This document shows positions 26,161 through 35,188 of a stretch of 36,909 nucleotides of DNA, piece after piece. Source of the DNA: Clostridium ihumii AP5 (GTDB lineage: Bacteria; Bacillota; Clostridia; Clostridiales; Clostridiaceae); contig NZ_CCAT010000071.1 of assembly GCF_000612845.1 (NCBI RefSeq), positions 1-36,909 of the forward strand. The letters are read 5' to 3'. The notes under the pieces are model-generated. The model made no database searches, was not told where the DNA came from, and saw only the letters and a program-made list of their open reading frames with translations. Position 1 is the stretch's first letter, and every line of letters starts with the position of its first letter. The translations under genes and the position numbers were made by a program.

Positions 26161-28149
26161 ATGAAGGAAAAAGATAATTACTTTATGAAAAATAATAAGT
26201 TTTATATGGTGATAATATCAATTTTAATTTTAGTGCTGTTTATTTTTAAACATTATTTCACAGGACTAATATCACTAATTATTTATGCTGGAATAAGTGT
26301 ATATAATATTATAAATATAAAGAAGAAAAGTTCAGAACTTACAGAGTTTATGGATAATGTTTCATCAAAAATGGATATAGCAACAACAAATACATTGTCC
26401 AATTTACCATTTCCAATGATAATGGTTAGTGGAAAAGGAAATATACTTTGGTATAATCAAAATTTATCATCAAAACTAGATGGAAAGAAGATATTGGGAG
26501 ATGATATTAAAAATTTTATAAAAGTTTTTAATATAAAACATGTATTAGAAGGAAAAAAAGATAGCTATAATTCAGTTGAAGTTGGCAATGAATATTATGA
26601 TATTTATATAAACACAATAGATAATGAAGCAATGAGTGATGAGGAAAAAATAATATTACTTTATTTTTATAATATAACAGAGAAAGTTCATTTATTAAAA
26701 GAAATAAATGAAAATAAGGAAAGCATAATTCTTATAGAGGTTGATAATTTAGAGGAAGTAATAAAGACAACAGAGGAAGACAATGTTCCACAACTTAGAG
26801 CAGATATAGAAAGAAGTATAAAATGTTATGCACAAAGTATGCAAGGAATGATTAGAAGATACCAATCTAATAAATATGTAGTTACTGTACAAGATAAATA
26901 TATTGAAAATGAAATGGAAAAGAAATTTGATATATTAGACATTGTAAGGGAAATTAACACAGGAAATAAGATGGCAGTAACATTAAGTATTGGTGTTGGA
27001 AGAGGTGGAGAAACCCCAGCTCAAAATGAGGATTTTGCAGAAAATGCAAAAGATTTAGCACTTGGAAGAGGTGGAGATCAGGCTGTTGTAAAAAGTTTTG
27101 AAAAGCTATCTTTTTATGGTGGAAAAACAAAAGAGATAGAAAAGAGAACTAAAGTAAGAGCAAGAGTTATAGGTCATGCACTATTAGAACTTGTTAATGA
27201 AAGTAGTAATGTATTTATTATTGGACACAAAAATTCTGATATAGATTGTGTTGGTGCAGCTGTAGGATTATATAGTACACTTAAAAATATAAAACAAGAA
27301 ACATATATAGTTATAGATGCAAAAAATAATTCAGTTAATCAATTTATACAGGGTTTAAATGCAGATGGAGAATACGATAATGTATTTATATCCACTGAAA
27401 GATGTATATCAATGAAAGAAGAAAAGAGCATTTTAATTCTTGTAGATGTTCATAATGAAAGTCATGTATTATCTATGGACGTAGTAAATGCATTCGAAAG
27501 AAGAGTAATTATAGATCATCATAGAAAAGCTAAGGATTATATACAAAATACATTACTTAGCTATATAGAAACATATGCATCATCAACATCTGAGTTAGTC
27601 ACAGAACTAATTCAATATATGTCAGAAAGGCCAAATTTAAAACCAATGGAAGCCATAGGGCTTTTAGCAGGAATATGCCTAGATACAAAGAATTTTAATT
27701 TTAAAACTGGAGTAAGAACTTTTGAAGCAGCTGCATTTCTAAGAAGGTCTGGTGCAGATACTACAGAAGTAAAAAAAATATTTAGAGAAGATTTAGATAC
27801 TTATATATCTAAAACAGAAGTAATGAGAAAAGCTAATGTAAAAAATGGAATTGCTATAGCTGTTTGTCCACCGAATATAGAATATAATGTATTAAGTGCA
27901 CAAGTAGCGGATGAATTGCTAAATATTACAGGTATTCAAGCATCCTTTGTTATTGTTAAAATGGGAGTAGATGCATATATAAGTGGAAGATCACTTGGAG
28001 ATGTAAATGTGCAAGTCATCCTTGAGTCACTTGGTGGAGGTGGACATTTAACAATGGCTGGAGCAAAAATAAAAGATGTTACATTAGATGAAGCTGAAAA
28101 AATGTTAAATGAATGTATAGATAAATACTTAAGGGAAGGTGACAAATAA
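26161..28149 (+). CDS. gdpP: Cyclic-di-AMP phosphodiesterase GdpP
   Basis: A 662-residue membrane enzyme that hydrolyses c-di-AMP to pApA. Two N-terminal transmembrane helices (about 14-52) are followed by a degenerate PAS domain (about 78-175), a degenerate GGDEF domain (about 185-310, ending [11 protein letters not shown] instead of GGDEF), and a DHH/DHHA1 domain from about 345. Catalytic residues visible are His356, Asp360 and Asp362 (HKNSDID), Asp429 and Asp452-His453-His454, plus GGGGH near 622-626. AAAGGAG precedes the ATG. It lies between DUF2232 and rplI, and its stop overlaps the rplI start by 1 bp. Confidence 0.95.
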   Translation: MKEKDNYFMKNNKFYMVIISILILVLFIFKHYFTGLISLIIYAGISVYNIINIKKKSSELTEFMDNVSSKMDIATTNTLSNLPFPMIMVSGKGNILWYNQNLSSKLDGKKILGDDIKNFIKVFNIKHVLEGKKDSYNSVEVGNEYYDIYINTIDNEAMSDEEKIILLYFYNITEKVHLLKEINENKESIILIEVDNLEEVIKTTEEDNVPQLRADIERSIKCYAQSMQGMIRRYQSNKYVVTVQDKYIENEMEKKFDILDIVREINTGNKMAVTLSIGVGRGGETPAQNEDFAENAKDLALGRGGDQAVVKSFEKLSFYGGKTKEIEKRTKVRARVIGHALLELVNESSNVFIIGHKNSDIDCVGAAVGLYSTLKNIKQETYIVIDAKNNSVNQFIQGLNADGEYDNVFISTERCISMKEEKSILILVDVHNESHVLSMDVVNAFERRVIIDHHRKAKDYIQNTLLSYIETYASSTSELVTELIQYMSERPNLKPMEAIGLLAGICLDTKNFNFKTGVRTFEAAAFLRRSGADTTEVKKIFREDLDTYISKTEVMRKANVKNGIAIAVCPPNIEYNVLSAQVADELLNITGIQASFVIVKMGVDAYISGRSLGDVNVQVILESLGGGGHLTMAGAKIKDVTLDEAEKMLNECIDKYLREGDK

Positions 28150-28592
28150 TGAAAGTTATTTTATTAAAAGATGTTAAAAATGTAGGTAAAAAAGGAGAGG
28201 TTATAAACGCATCCGATGGATATGCAAGAAACTTTTTATTTCCAAAAAAATTAGCTGAGGAAGCTAATGATGTAAATATGCACATATTAAATAAGAAAAA
28301 TGAAGCTGAAAGAAAGAAAAAACTAGAGGAAATGGAAGCTGCACAAAAGTTAGCAGCAGACTTAAAAGATAAAGAAGTTAAAATAATAGCTAAGAGCGGA
28401 GACAATGGTAGATTATTTGGAGCTATAACAAGCAAAGATATATCAGTAGCATTAGAAAAACAATATAATGTGAAAATAGATAAGAAAAAAATAGTTACAG
28501 ATACTATAAAAACAATGGGCGCTTTTGATATAGAAGTAAAAGTATACCCAGAAGTATCAACTAGAATAAAAGTTGTTATTAGTGAAAAATAA
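28149..28592 (+). CDS. rplI: 50S ribosomal protein L9
   Basis: bL9, 147 residues. The N-terminal globular domain [33 protein letters not shown] is followed by the long charged connecting helix ([21 protein letters not shown]) and the C-terminal domain ([16 protein letters not shown]...[13 protein letters not shown]). It starts at the last base of the gdpP stop codon (TAATG), with translational coupling. The neighbourhood DUF2232-gdpP-rplI-lon-dnaB matches the Firmicute standard with the Lon gene inserted before dnaB. Confidence 0.98.
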   Translation: MKVILLKDVKNVGKKGEVINASDGYARNFLFPKKLAEEANDVNMHILNKKNEAERKKKLEEMEAAQKLAADLKDKEVKIIAKSGDNGRLFGAITSKDISVALEKQYNVKIDKKKIVTDTIKTMGAFDIEVKVYPEVSTRIKVVISEK

Positions 28593-28627
28593 GAACCTTA
28601 TTTTAAAAACTGAGGGGAGGAAACGCT

Positions 28628-30562
28628 TTGATAGCTTTTATGGCTAAAAAGTTATCAAAGCGGATTTTAAATTTGAATACATTATCAATTAATAATTTAG
28701 AAAATGAAATACTAGATGAACTATTACCTTTTGAAGTACAAGTGGACATGCTTTATGAACTTATGTATAAAGTAATTGATGAAGGAACTATAAGAGCTAG
28801 AATCGTGAAATTTAAATTAAAAAATCATATAGAAAGTAAAGATTCTTATAGTCGATTATATGCAATAAATAAAATTATAAGTAATGGTAAAGGCATAAGC
28901 ATAGTTCCTACTGAGGCAAATAAAGAAGAAGTATTAAATGAAACAGGCAACTTGTTAGCAGATGTAGTTGCTAAAAGATACATACAAAACAAAATAGAAA
29001 AAGATGTTGAAGAGTATCTTGTAGACAAACAAGATAAATACATGGATGAAATACGTCTTTCAATAATAAAAAAACAAAAAGGTCCTGAAAATGCAAAAAC
29101 TTTAAAAAGATATGCAGAATTAGAAGTTTTAGACTCTAAGAAATTAACAAAGAGTATTATGTCTATGTTAAGACCTTCAAGTTTTTCAGAAATTGTAGGA
29201 CAAGATAGAGCTATAAAATCATTAATATCTAAAATGGCATGTCCATATCCTCAACATATTATACTTTATGGTCCACCGGGAGTAGGTAAAACTACTGCTG
29301 CAAGACTTGCTTTAGAGGAAGCAAAAAAACTAAAATACACACCTTATGATGATAAGGCAAAGTTTGTTGAAGTTGATGGTACAACACTTAGATGGGACCC
29401 AAGGGAGATTGCAAATCCATTATTAGGTTCAGTACATGATCCTATATATCAAGGAAGCAAAAGAGATTTAGCTGAAACTGGAATACCAGAACCAAAGCCA
29501 GGATTAGTTACAGAGGCTCATGGGGGAGTACTCTTTATTGATGAAATAGGAGAATTAGATTCTATATTACAAAATAAACTTTTAAAGGTTTTAGAAGATA
29601 AGAGGGTTGAATTTTCATCATCATATTATGATCCAGATGATGACCAAACACCTAAGTATATAAAATATTTATTTGATAATGGAGCACCAGCTGACTTTGT
29701 TTTAATTGGAGCAACAACTAAAGATCCAAGTGAAATAAATCCAGCACTAAGATCAAGATGTACAGAAGTTTATTTTGAACCATTATCATCAAAAGATATA
29801 GAAAATATTGTAGTGAATGCTGCAGAAAAATTAGAAGTAGAATTAGAAGATGGTGTAGCTAAGGAAATAAGTAGATACACTATTGAAGGAAGAAAAGCTG
29901 TAAATATTTTAGCTGATGTTTATGGATATACACTTTATAACTCAGAAGATAAAGACAAAAATATAATAAAAATGAAGGCTTTAGAAGAGGTAATTTCTAT
30001 TAGTAGATTAAAACCTTATGAAATTTTAAAATGTACAGAGGATAAAAAAGTTGGTCAAATTTTTGGCTTAGGAGTAGCTGGATATTTAGGTTCAACACTT
30101 GAGATAGAGGCAGCAGTATTTGAGGCAAAAGAAAAGGGTCATGGAACTATGAGATTTAATGAAACAGCTGGATCTATGGCAAAGGATTCTGTTTTCAATG
30201 CTGCATCTGTAATAAGGAAAGTTACAAATAAAGATATAAAAGATTATGATATACATGTAAATGTAGTTGGTGGGGGAAATATAGATGGTCCTTCTGCTGG
30301 TGCAGCTATAACTGTATGCATAATTAGTGCAATTTTAGATAAGCCTTTAAGACAAGATATAGCAATAACAGGAGAAATATCTTTAAGAGGAAGTGTAAAG
30401 CCTGTTGGAGGAATTTTTGAAAAAATTTATGGTGCGAGAAGAAAAGGTATAAAAACTGTAGTAGTACCTAAAGATAATATAAATGAAGTTCCAAAAGGTT
30501 TAAAGGATATAGAAGTAAAATCAGTAGATACAATAGAAGAATTATTAAAAATAGTATTTTAA
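28628..30562 (+). CDS. lonC: Lon-family ATP-dependent protease (clostridial spore-type LonC)
   Basis: A 644-residue AAA+ serine protease. The first ~170 residues are helical and do not resemble the substrate-binding LAN domain of classical LonA. The AAA+ module has Walker A GPPGVGKT (215-222) and Walker B VLFIDE (301-306), with a long insert (GTTLRWDPREIANPLLGSVH) typical of LonB/LonC forms. The protease domain contains the Ser-Lys dyad, Ser556 in DGPSAGA and Lys599 in GGIFEKI; the 43-residue spacing equals that of E. coli Lon. It starts with TTG 28628, with GGGAGG 7 bp upstream; ATG 28640 is too far. A role in sporulation is inferred from the family. Confidence 0.9.
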   Translation: MIAFMAKKLSKRILNLNTLSINNLENEILDELLPFEVQVDMLYELMYKVIDEGTIRARIVKFKLKNHIESKDSYSRLYAINKIISNGKGISIVPTEANKEEVLNETGNLLADVVAKRYIQNKIEKDVEEYLVDKQDKYMDEIRLSIIKKQKGPENAKTLKRYAELEVLDSKKLTKSIMSMLRPSSFSEIVGQDRAIKSLISKMACPYPQHIILYGPPGVGKTTAARLALEEAKKLKYTPYDDKAKFVEVDGTTLRWDPREIANPLLGSVHDPIYQGSKRDLAETGIPEPKPGLVTEAHGGVLFIDEIGELDSILQNKLLKVLEDKRVEFSSSYYDPDDDQTPKYIKYLFDNGAPADFVLIGATTKDPSEINPALRSRCTEVYFEPLSSKDIENIVVNAAEKLEVELEDGVAKEISRYTIEGRKAVNILADVYGYTLYNSEDKDKNIIKMKALEEVISISRLKPYEILKCTEDKKVGQIFGLGVAGYLGSTLEIEAAVFEAKEKGHGTMRFNETAGSMAKDSVFNAASVIRKVTNKDIKDYDIHVNVVGGGNIDGPSAGAAITVCIISAILDKPLRQDIAITGEISLRGSVKPVGGIFEKIYGARRKGIKTVVVPKDNINEVPKGLKDIEVKSVDTIEELLKIVF

Positions 30563-30565
30563 TAA

Positions 30566-30607
30566 ATAACCCTGCTTATTTTTTATTAGCAGGGTTATAA
30601 TTATTTA
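30566..30607 (+). terminator. Terminator-like hairpin after lonC
   Basis: ATAACCCTGCT (30566-30576) pairs perfectly with AGCAGGGTTAT (30588-30598) over an 11-base loop, followed by AATTATTT. The T tract is weak, so termination may be partial. Confidence 0.65.
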
Positions 30608-30633
30608 ATAAGGCAAATATAAAATGGTATAAT
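30605..30633 (+). promoter_or_regulatory. Promoter of dnaB
   Basis: TGG plus a perfect TATAAT (30628-30633) gives an extended -10; TTAATA (30605-30610) 17 bp upstream is a 4/6 -35. It is placed between the lonC hairpin and dnaB. Confidence 0.5.
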
Positions 30634-30671
30634 GAAATATAGAAAATTTATTATGACAAGGAGGAAATGTG

Positions 30672-32009
30672 ATGGAAGCACCACTTAGAAGTATGCCTCA
30701 TAATATAGAAGCTGAGCAATCTGTTTTAGGATCAATGCTTATAGATAAAGCTGCAATATCTGCAGCAGCAGAAGAGCTTGAGGGTGAAGATTTTTATAGG
30801 GATAATCATAAAGTCATATTTAAGGCAATTAGAGAATTATATCAAAAAGACATTCCAGTAGATATGATAACTTTAATAGAACACTTAAGATCAACAGAGA
30901 AGTTAGATGAAGCTGGTGGAATATCATACATAACTGAGATTAGTACATCTGTTCCTACAACAGCTAATCTAAACTCATATATTAAAATTGTAAATGACAA
31001 AGCTACATTAAGAAAGTTAATTAGAAGTGCTACAAATATAATAGAAACAAGTTATAACAAACAAAATGATGTTGATGGTGTTGTAGACTTTGCTGAAAAG
31101 TCAGTATTTAGTATTTCAGAAGAAAAAAATACAAGCGACTTTGAGGCAATGAGCGTAGTGCTTGAAAGAGGCTTTGAGGAAATAGAAAGAATTTATAATA
31201 ATAAGGGTGAAACTACTGGAGTACCTTCTGGGTTTAGAGACTTAGATGATAAAACTTCTGGATTTCAAAGTGGAGACATGGTGCTTATAGCAGCTAGACC
31301 ATCAATGGGAAAAACAACATTTGCACTTAATTTAGCACAATATGCAGCATTAAGGTCTGGAAAAAGTGTAGCCATATTTTCACTAGAAATGAGTAAGGAG
31401 CAATTAGCATACAAACTTTTATGTGCAGAAGCTAATGTTGATATGCTAAAGCTAAGAACAGGAAATCTTGATGAAAAAGATTGGGAGAACATTGCAAGAG
31501 CATCTGGACCTTTAGCTGATGCTAAAATATTTATAGATGATACAGCTGGTATATCTATAGTGGAAATGAGATCAAAATGTAGAAGATTAAAGATGGAACA
31601 TGGAATAGATATGATACTTATAGACTACTTACAACTTATGAGTGGAAGTGGCGGAAGTGGAGATAATAGACAACAGGAAGTTGCAGAAATATCAAGAAGT
31701 ATAAAAGCTATTGCAAAAGAAATGAAATGTCCAGTAATAGCTTTATCACAGTTATCACGTGCACCAGAACAACGTGCTGACCATAGACCAATGCTTTCAG
31801 ACTTAAGAGAATCTGGATCTATTGAGCAGGATGCTGACCTTGTTATGTTTTTATATAGAGATGAATATTATGATAAAGAAACAGAAGATAAAAATATAGC
31901 AGAATGTATAATAGCAAAACAGAGAAATGGTCCAGTTGGAACAGTAAAACTGGCATGGTTAGGACAATATAGTAAATTTGGGTCTTTAGATGTAATACAT
32001 CAAGAATAA
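30672..32009 (+). CDS. dnaB: Replicative DNA helicase DnaB (DnaC of Bacillus)
   Basis: Hexameric 5'-3' helicase of the replication fork; 445 residues. The N-terminal primase-interacting domain begins MPHNIEAEQSVLGSMLID. The RecA-like core has Walker A ARPSMGKT (208-215), followed by ISLEMS-type FSLEMSKEQL, Walker B ILIDYLQLM and LSQLSRAPEQR. ATG 30672 is 7 bp after GGAGG; a GTG just before it is also in frame but less likely. No intein is present. The helicase gene lies near the origin downstream of rplI-lonC, as in other clostridia. Confidence 0.98.
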   Translation: MEAPLRSMPHNIEAEQSVLGSMLIDKAAISAAAEELEGEDFYRDNHKVIFKAIRELYQKDIPVDMITLIEHLRSTEKLDEAGGISYITEISTSVPTTANLNSYIKIVNDKATLRKLIRSATNIIETSYNKQNDVDGVVDFAEKSVFSISEEKNTSDFEAMSVVLERGFEEIERIYNNKGETTGVPSGFRDLDDKTSGFQSGDMVLIAARPSMGKTTFALNLAQYAALRSGKSVAIFSLEMSKEQLAYKLLCAEANVDMLKLRTGNLDEKDWENIARASGPLADAKIFIDDTAGISIVEMRSKCRRLKMEHGIDMILIDYLQLMSGSGGSGDNRQQEVAEISRSIKAIAKEMKCPVIALSQLSRAPEQRADHRPMLSDLRESGSIEQDADLVMFLYRDEYYDKETEDKNIAECIIAKQRNGPVGTVKLAWLGQYSKFGSLDVIHQE

Positions 32010-32033
32010 AATATAACCCAGGAAATATATGGA

Positions 32034-32074
32034 TAGGCATATTGAAATATAATATTTATACTTCAATATGCCTA
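32034..32074. repeat. 13-bp inverted repeat after dnaB
   Basis: TAGGCATATTGAA (32034-32046) and TTCAATATGCCTA (32062-32074) are perfect reverse complements with a 15-base spacer. It would end the dnaB transcript by position, but A-rich rather than T-rich sequence follows it on the plus strand, so it is not a canonical intrinsic terminator. Confidence 0.7.
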
Positions 32075-32247
32075 AAAATATAAAAAATATTTTAATTCAG
32101 TTCTATAATACAATATAAAATGTACTATAATAATATTAGAAATAATATTATAGATTAATATAAATAAGTTTTTTTATGGTAAAAGAATTTATAGTTTATA
32201 AATTTTACTATCTATACATAGAATAATAATTTTAAGGAGTAACAGGT

Positions 32248-33252
32248 ATGGAGTGTAAGAAAAATGGAGATTTTTTAGTAAAAAGAATATCAGAATTAAA
32301 AAAAAGTGATAAGGTTGAAAATTACTATTTAATAAAATCTATAGAATGTAAAATAACTAATAATAGCAGTACAAATAAATATTTAGATATAATTTTAGCA
32401 GATTCAACTGGAACAATTAATTCAAAACTGTGGGAAGTATCAAAAGAAATTGAATCAATGTTTAAAGAAAATATGTTAGTAAAAGTAAAAGGCTCTATAA
32501 ATGAATATAGAGGAAAACTACAGTTTAAAATAGATAGAATAAGAAAGATAACAGAAGAGGATAATGTTAATATAGATGATTTTGTTCCAACAGCACCATA
32601 TAAATCAGATGATATGTATGAAAAAGTTTTAGATTATATATGTAAGATAGAAAATGATGATATAAGAAAAATTACAGAAAATATAATTTTAAGTTGTGAA
32701 GATAAATTAATGAATTATCCAGCAGCAAAATCTAATCATCATTCAGTTAAAGGTGGACTTTTATATCATATAACTACAATGTTAAGATCAGGAGAAAAGT
32801 TATTAGAAATATATGAAAATCTTAATTCTGATTTAGTTTATGCTGGTGTTATTTTACACGATATTGCAAAAATATATGAAATGAATTCTAGTGAATTAGG
32901 CATTGTATCAGAATATACTATGGAAGGACAATTACTGGGACATATAACATTAGGAATTAATCTAATAGAAACAGCTGGAAGAGAGGTTGGGGCAGATAGG
33001 GAAGTTGTAGTATTACTGGAACATATGATATTAGCTCATCATTACGAACCAGAGTATGGAAGTCCTAAAAAACCAATGATTCCTGAAGCGGAATTATTAC
33101 ATCATTTAGATATAATTGATGCAAGATTATATGATATGAATAAGGCAATAAAAGATATTGATTATGGTACTTTTTCAGAAAGAGTTTGGAGTTTAGATAA
33201 TTTGAGTGTATATAAAAGTTTTATAAGTAAAAATAACAAGCGAAATTTATAG
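32248..33252 (+). CDS. yhaM: 3'-5' exoribonuclease, YhaM family
   Basis: A 334-residue protein with an N-terminal OB-fold nucleic-acid-binding domain (about 10-105, with LDIILADSTGTINSKLWEVS and VKVKGSINEYRGKLQFKIDRI) and a C-terminal HD phosphohydrolase domain. The HD metal ligands visible are His174 (LLYHITTM), His204-Asp205 (ILHDIAKI), His264/His265 (ILAHHYEPEYGSPKKP) and Asp288. This OB-HD order is that of YhaM, which degrades single-stranded RNA and DNA 3' to 5'. AAGGAG precedes ATG 32248. It lies alone between dnaB and purA, about 240 bp after dnaB. Confidence 0.88.
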   Translation: MECKKNGDFLVKRISELKKSDKVENYYLIKSIECKITNNSSTNKYLDIILADSTGTINSKLWEVSKEIESMFKENMLVKVKGSINEYRGKLQFKIDRIRKITEEDNVNIDDFVPTAPYKSDDMYEKVLDYICKIENDDIRKITENIILSCEDKLMNYPAAKSNHHSVKGGLLYHITTMLRSGEKLLEIYENLNSDLVYAGVILHDIAKIYEMNSSELGIVSEYTMEGQLLGHITLGINLIETAGREVGADREVVVLLEHMILAHHYEPEYGSPKKPMIPEAELLHHLDIIDARLYDMNKAIKDIDYGTFSERVWSLDNLSVYKSFISKNNKRNL

Positions 33253-33283
33253 TAAAATGAATGTTAAATATTCGTAATTAATA

Positions 33284-33312
33284 TTGACCATAATAAATTC
33301 ATTTGATAATAT
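33284..33312 (+). promoter_or_regulatory. Possible promoter of purA
   Basis: TTGACC (33284-33289, 5/6) is followed after 17 bp by TAATAT (33307-33312, 4/6). The remaining ~110 bp of leader before purA contain a short inverted repeat (TTTATGA/TCATAAA, 33375-33399) but no known purine riboswitch core. Confidence 0.33.
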
Positions 33313-33428
33313 ATTACGGTGGAAAAAATCTTAAATTTAATTTAAGCTTTTATAAAAGTTTTTAGTTAAAAATATTTATGATAAATTAAAATTCATAAAA
33401 ATATAGGAAACGAAAGAGAGGAATTAAG

Positions 33429-34715
33429 ATGTCATCATTTGTAGTTTTAGGAGCCCAATGGGGAGACGAAGGTAAAGGAAAAATGACAGACTACCTTGCA
33501 GAAAAGGCAGATGTTGTTGTTAGATTTCAAGGCGGAAATAACGCAGGACACACTGTTGAAGTAGGGGATAAGCAATATAAGCTTCATTTAATTCCTTCAG
33601 GAATATTATACAAAGATAAATTAAATATAATAGCTAATGGAGTTGTTGTTGATCCAGAGGCATTATTTACTGAAATTGAATACTTGGAAAATTTAGGTGA
33701 AGATATAACTAAAGAAAGATTAATGATAAGTGATAGAGCACAAGTTATAATGCCATATCATAAAATATTAGACGCTTTAAAGGAAGAAGCTAGGGGTAAA
33801 AATGATATAGGAACTACACGTAAAGGAATAGGTCCTTGTTATACTGATAAATTTGAAAGATGTGGAATTAGAGTTTGTGATTTAATAAAACCAGAAGTTT
33901 TAAGAGAAAAGCTTACTGAGTATTTAAAAGATAAGAATGACATAATAACAAAAGTATACAATGGAACAGCTCTTAATTTAGAAGATATTTATGAAAAATA
34001 TGTTGAATATGGAAAGAGAATAAAACCATTTGTATTTGATACATCTGTTAAAATATTTGATTCAATAAAGGAAAATAAGAAAGTTTTATTTGAGGGAGCT
34101 CAAGGAACTTTATTAGATATAGATTTTGGTTCATATCCATATGTAACATCATCAAACACAATTGCTGGTGGATTATGTACAGGAACAGGAATAGGACCAA
34201 CAATGCTTGATAGTGCAGTTGGAGTTGTAAAGGCATATACTACAAGAGTTGGAAAAGGACCATTCCCAACAGAATTAAATGATGAAGTTGGAGAATGGAT
34301 AAGAGAAAAAGGACATGAATATGGAGTTACAACTGGAAGAAGCAGAAGATGTGGTTGGTTAGATCTTGTAATATTAAAAACAGCAGCAAGAGTTTCAGGA
34401 TTAACAAGCTTTAGTGTAACTAAAATAGATACATTAGCTGGACTTGAAAAATTAAAAGTATGTGTTGGATATAAACTTGAAGATAAAGTTATAGATTATT
34501 TCCCTGCAAGTTTAGAAGATTTAGCTAGATGTGAACCAATATATGAAGAGTTTGATGGTTGGGATGATAGTGTTGCAGCTGCTAGAAGTTATGATGAATT
34601 ACCTGAAAATGCAAAAATTTACTTAAAGAAAATTGAAGAATTTACAGGTGTAAAAATAGCAATAGTTTCTGTAGGACCAAAAAGAGATCAAACAATGATG
34701 ATAAATGATTTATAA
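33429..34715 (+). CDS. purA: Adenylosuccinate synthetase
   Basis: Cytoplasmic enzyme that joins IMP and aspartate with GTP to give adenylosuccinate, the first committed AMP step; 428 residues. The P-loop [11 protein letters not shown] (8-18) contains the catalytic Asp13, and His41 is in [48 protein letters not shown] and the [13 protein letters not shown] segment are family signatures. The start has AGAGAGG about 8 bp upstream. It is monocistronic with its own terminator. Confidence 0.98.
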   Translation: MSSFVVLGAQWGDEGKGKMTDYLAEKADVVVRFQGGNNAGHTVEVGDKQYKLHLIPSGILYKDKLNIIANGVVVDPEALFTEIEYLENLGEDITKERLMISDRAQVIMPYHKILDALKEEARGKNDIGTTRKGIGPCYTDKFERCGIRVCDLIKPEVLREKLTEYLKDKNDIITKVYNGTALNLEDIYEKYVEYGKRIKPFVFDTSVKIFDSIKENKKVLFEGAQGTLLDIDFGSYPYVTSSNTIAGGLCTGTGIGPTMLDSAVGVVKAYTTRVGKGPFPTELNDEVGEWIREKGHEYGVTTGRSRRCGWLDLVILKTAARVSGLTSFSVTKIDTLAGLEKLKVCVGYKLEDKVIDYFPASLEDLARCEPIYEEFDGWDDSVAAARSYDELPENAKIYLKKIEEFTGVKIAIVSVGPKRDQTMMINDL

Positions 34716-34728
34716 TATATAAATAGAG

Positions 34729-34768
34729 ACTGCTATATGGCCTAAATAACGGTTATATAGCAGTTTTG
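34729..34768 (+). terminator. Rho-independent terminator after purA
   Basis: ACTGCTATAT (34729-34738) pairs perfectly with ATATAGCAGT (34755-34764), extended by GG/CC-type pairs towards the loop, followed by TTTTGC. Confidence 0.85.
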
Positions 34769-34819
34769 CATATATATAGTAAATATATAAATAAATAAAA
34801 ATAGTCTATTTAAAATTCA

Positions 34820-34843
34820 AATACGTAACATATATTACGTATT
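34820..34843. promoter_or_regulatory. Operator-like inverted repeat upstream of the DUF1858 gene
   Basis: AATACGTAA (34820-34828) and TTACGTATT (34835-34843) are perfect 9-bp reverse complements with a 6-bp spacer. The inner part GTAACATATATTAC (34825-34838) resembles the GTAAC-N4-GTTAC pattern I recall for clostridial HcpR. The centre lies about 41.5 bp before the start predicted from the TATAAT at 34861-34866, the classic position for a CRP/FNR-type activator. Confidence 0.5.
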
Positions 34844-34860
34844 ATAAATAAAAAATAATA

Positions 34861-34866
34861 TATAAT
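34861..34866 (+). promoter_or_regulatory. -10 element of the DUF1858 gene
   Basis: A perfect TATAAT. The expected -35 position (34838-34843, CGTATT) is poor and is occupied by the right arm of the inverted repeat, consistent with an activator-dependent promoter. Confidence 0.42.
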
Positions 34867-34934
34867 ATGTGTATAAATAAAAACTACAGGAGAAAAATAA
34901 ACTAAGATTAAATTTAATGAATGAGGTGTTATAT

Positions 34935-35120
34935 ATGAAAATAACTAAAGATATGAAAGTTGGAGAAATAGTAAAAAATTATCCAGAAAGCATAGAAATA
35001 TTAATGAGTTTTGGAATGGGTTGTGTAGGATGTCCATCAGCACAAGCAGAAACACTAGAAGATGCAGCTAACGTACATGGATTAGATTTAAATGGACTAC
35101 TAGAGGCATTAAATAAATAG
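34935..35120 (+). CDS. DUF1858 / hybrid-cluster-protein-associated redox disulfide protein
   Basis: A 61-residue protein, MKITKDMKVGEIVKNYPESI, followed by the GMGCVGCPSAQAETLEDAANVHGLD motif. The CxxC pair (Cys30 and Cys33 by the chosen start) defines the small DUF1858 family, members of which are often encoded with or fused to hybrid cluster protein and are thought to be redox-active. ATG 34935 is chosen because GAGGTG lies 6 bp upstream; an ATG six codons earlier has no ribosome binding site. It is convergent with the flavoprotein gene and separated from it by a long hairpin. Confidence 0.85.
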   Translation: MKITKDMKVGEIVKNYPESIEILMSFGMGCVGCPSAQAETLEDAANVHGLDLNGLLEALNK

Positions 35121-35136
35121 TAGAATGTATAAGTAT

Positions 35137-35168
35137 AGGCTCTATCTTAACACTTAAGATAGAGCCTT
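35137..35168. terminator. Bidirectional terminator-like hairpin between convergent genes
   Basis: AGGCTCTATCTTAA (35137-35150) and TTAAGATAGAGCCT (35154-35167) form a perfect 14-bp stem with a 3-base loop. Flanking T tracts are weak on both sides, but its place between convergent genes and its stability support a terminator role. Confidence 0.72.
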
Positions 35169-35188
35169 AAAATTTATAAATTAATACA

